Part shown: positions 6,530 to 7,139 of the stretch, piece after piece
Numbering within the stretch: position 1 is the first letter of the stretch
Layout of the letters: each line of letters opens with the position of its first letter
From: JBDREF01 sp043820045
Lineage (GTDB): Bacteria > Planctomycetota > Phycisphaerae > Sedimentisphaerales > Anaerobacaceae
Assembly: GCA_043820045.1 (NCBI GenBank)
Contig: JBDREF010000247.1
Coordinates: 1-7,139, forward strand
Direction: 5' to 3'
DNA length: 7,139 nucleotides
Position numbers and translations under genes: made by a program
The notes under the pieces: generated by a model
What the model was told of the DNA's origin: nothing
Database searches by the model: none
Seen by the model: the letters and a program-made list of their open reading frames with translations, nothing else

Positions 6530-6547
6530 GGGCAGGCCTCCCTGCCC
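6530..6547. terminator. Strong GC hairpin, possible bidirectional terminator or REP-like unit
   Basis: GGGCAGG (6530-6536) and CCTGCCC (6541-6547) form a perfect 7-bp stem with a CCTC loop. Beyond a 4-nt bulge, ATA (6527-6529) can pair with TAT (6552-6554). There is no true T-tract on either side; the AT-rich stretch 6521-6529 would follow the stem for rpiB transcripts. The rpiB stop is 25 nt away, so ending the rpiB mRNA is the most natural role. A multicopy intergenic repeat is the main alternative. Confidence 0.5.
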
Positions 6548-6571
6548 ACCCTATCACTTACTTGCCACATG

Positions 6572-7039
6572 TCAGCCGTTATTGATTTCTCTCGGGTCCC
6601 TGCCCTCTTCGATGATATGTATTTTTCTCACCCTTCTTTCGTGTCTTCCGCCGCTGAACTCGGTGTTCAACCAGACCTCCACCATCTTTCGCAGCAACAC
6701 CATGCCCACCTGGTCTGCGGACAGACACAGGACATTAGCATCGTTGTGGTCGCGAGAAATCTGGGCGCTCAGCTCATCGTGACACAGCGCCGCTCTAATC
6801 CCAGGGACCTTGTTCGCCGCCATGCTCATCCCAATACCTGTTGCGCAGGCCAGAATGGCTCTGTCCGCCTGCTTCGTCGAGACGGCGGTGGCCGCCACAT
6901 AGGCCAGGTCCGGATAATCAACCGGGTTGTTGTCGTCAGTGCCGACATCAATACACTCATGGCCAAGCTCTGCAGCTATGGCCTTAATCTGTTCCTTGGC
7001 TTCGAAGCCGCGATGGTCACTTCCAACTACTACTTTCAT
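6572..7039 (-). CDS. rpiB: Ribose-5-phosphate isomerase B
   Basis: RpiB interconverts ribose 5-phosphate and ribulose 5-phosphate in the cytoplasmic pentose-phosphate pathway. The 155-aa length is normal for the RpiB/LacAB family. Recognisable motifs are the N-terminal VVGSDHRGFEAKE (4-16), DVGTDD (31-36), ILACATGIGMSMAANKVPGIRAALCHD (62-88) with the active-site Cys65, RDHNDANVLCLSAD (about 95-108) with the catalytic His, and the C-terminal SGGRHERRV. One change is Ala66 where the family usually has Gly (CGTG becomes CATG). The ATG at 7039 overlaps the stop of the upstream phosphatase gene as ATGA, indicating translational coupling; an AAGGA 16 nt upstream is too distant to be a good ribosome site by itself. 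Sugar-phosphate isomerases acting on allose or galactose 6-phosphate share this fold, but the close match to RpiB and the phosphatase neighbour favour ribose 5-phosphate. Confidence 0.95.
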   Translation of the reverse strand: MKVVVGSDHRGFEAKEQIKAIAAELGHECIDVGTDDNNPVDYPDLAYVAATAVSTKQADRAILACATGIGMSMAANKVPGIRAALCHDELSAQISRDHNDANVLCLSADQVGMVLLRKMVEVWLNTEFSGGRHERRVRKIHIIEEGRDPREINNG

Positions 7040-7139
7040 ATTTCAAGCTCGCTAATCCTTTTCCTCACGGCTCTTTCTATTATTCCCGCACAACAATCAT
7101 AAACCTCCTGTGACTGCCCCACCGGGTCGGGAATTTCCT
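7036..7139 (-). CDS. Low-molecular-weight protein-tyrosine/arginine phosphatase family, C-terminal end
   Basis: Only the last 33 codons and the TGA are inside the window; the gene begins beyond base 7139. Reading the minus strand from 7137 gives a peptide starting EIPDPVGQSQEVYDCCAG and ending in a basic helix, RKRISELEI. This matches the C terminus of bacterial low-molecular-weight phosphatases. In these the Asp of the DP motif (here the fourth visible residue, in IPDP) is the general acid, followed by a Gly-rich turn, a Tyr, and a long amphipathic helix. The stop overlaps the rpiB start by ATGA. The arrangement phosphatase then rpiB is known from Bacillus subtilis (ywlE-ywlF, after the Sua5 homologue ywlC), which supports the call. 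The catalytic CxxxxxR loop is outside the window, so tyrosine versus arginine phosphatase cannot be decided. Confidence 0.8.
   Translation of the reverse strand, partial: EIPDPVGQSQEVYDCCAGIIERAVRKRISELEI

Larger units (their letters stand above)
6345..6571. other. Convergent intergenic region rich in inverted repeats
   Basis: These 227 bases lie between the stop codons of the sulfatase-like gene and rpiB, and I see no protein-coding sequence I would defend. They contain three inverted repeats in order: an 8-bp pair (6423-6430 with 6470-6477) enclosing 39 nt, a compact CCGAC-A-GTCGG palindrome at 6505-6515, and a strong 7-bp hairpin at 6530-6547. A bidirectional terminator role is natural for convergent genes, but the amount of structure exceeds what that needs. 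Confidence 0.6.

Noticed and set aside
6446..7102. Long plus-strand open frame (218 codons)
   Set aside because: It runs antisense through rpiB, which has unmistakable family motifs, and its translation resembles no known protein.
7098..7109. AGGAGG followed by ATG on the minus strand, apparently a strong start
   Set aside because: That frame ends after six codons. The sequence is explained by the in-frame C terminus of the phosphatase, where CAG-GAG-GTT encodes Gln-Glu-Val.
1..7139. CRISPR arrays, tRNA/rRNA genes, transposases, toxin-antitoxin or defence genes
   Set aside because: A read of both strands showed no regularly spaced repeats, no tRNA-like cloverleaf, and no recognisable mobile or defence proteins.

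Overview
The window is a dense chromosomal segment at moderate GC content. It carries six essentially complete protein-coding genes, plus a gene cut at each end. The organism is most likely a member of the Planctomycetota, possibly of the Phycisphaerae/Sedimentisphaerales type. This is inferred from the combination of a Tat-exported sulfatase-superfamily protein, a stand-alone STAS protein, a paired epimerase and DapA-like aldolase, and the style of the AccA and TyrA sequences. No marker gene (rRNA, tRNA, ribosomal protein) is present, so the placement is provisional.

Layout: (1) Bases 1-1979, plus strand: the end of an NAD(P)-dependent epimerase/dehydratase-like gene, followed 17 nt later by a dihydrodipicolinate-synthase/N-acetylneuraminate-lyase superfamily gene. 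They form an obvious two-gene unit, and a short hairpin follows the second stop codon. (2) Bases 2150-2509, plus strand: a small single-domain STAS protein with a strong ribosome binding site. (3) Bases 2560-3435, minus strand: tyrA (prephenate/arogenate dehydrogenase), convergent with the STAS gene. A perfect TTGACA -35 box with a 17-nt spacer lies upstream of it. (4) Bases 3599-4702, plus strand: accA, divergent from tyrA, with extra N- and C-terminal segments. (5) Bases 4791-6344, plus strand: a Tat-exported sulfatase/phosphodiesterase-superfamily enzyme. It has Thr where sulfatases carry the formylglycine Cys/Ser. (6) Bases 6345-6571: a non-coding convergent intergenic region rich in inverted repeats. 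(7) Bases 6572-7139, minus strand: rpiB, preceded by the last 33 codons of a low-molecular-weight phosphatase gene that overlaps rpiB by ATGA.

Most genes are housekeeping: fatty-acid synthesis (accA), tyrosine synthesis (tyrA), and the pentose-phosphate pathway with a phosphatase partner (rpiB cluster). The accessory elements are the epimerase/aldolase pair, the STAS protein and the exported sulfatase-like enzyme. No defence system, mobile element, CRISPR array or RNA gene was found. The most interesting signals are non-canonical active sites: the Thr-type sulfatase, an epimerase without its catalytic Lys, and a STAS phospho-loop with Trp. The unexplained palindromic repeats downstream of the sulfatase also deserve attention.
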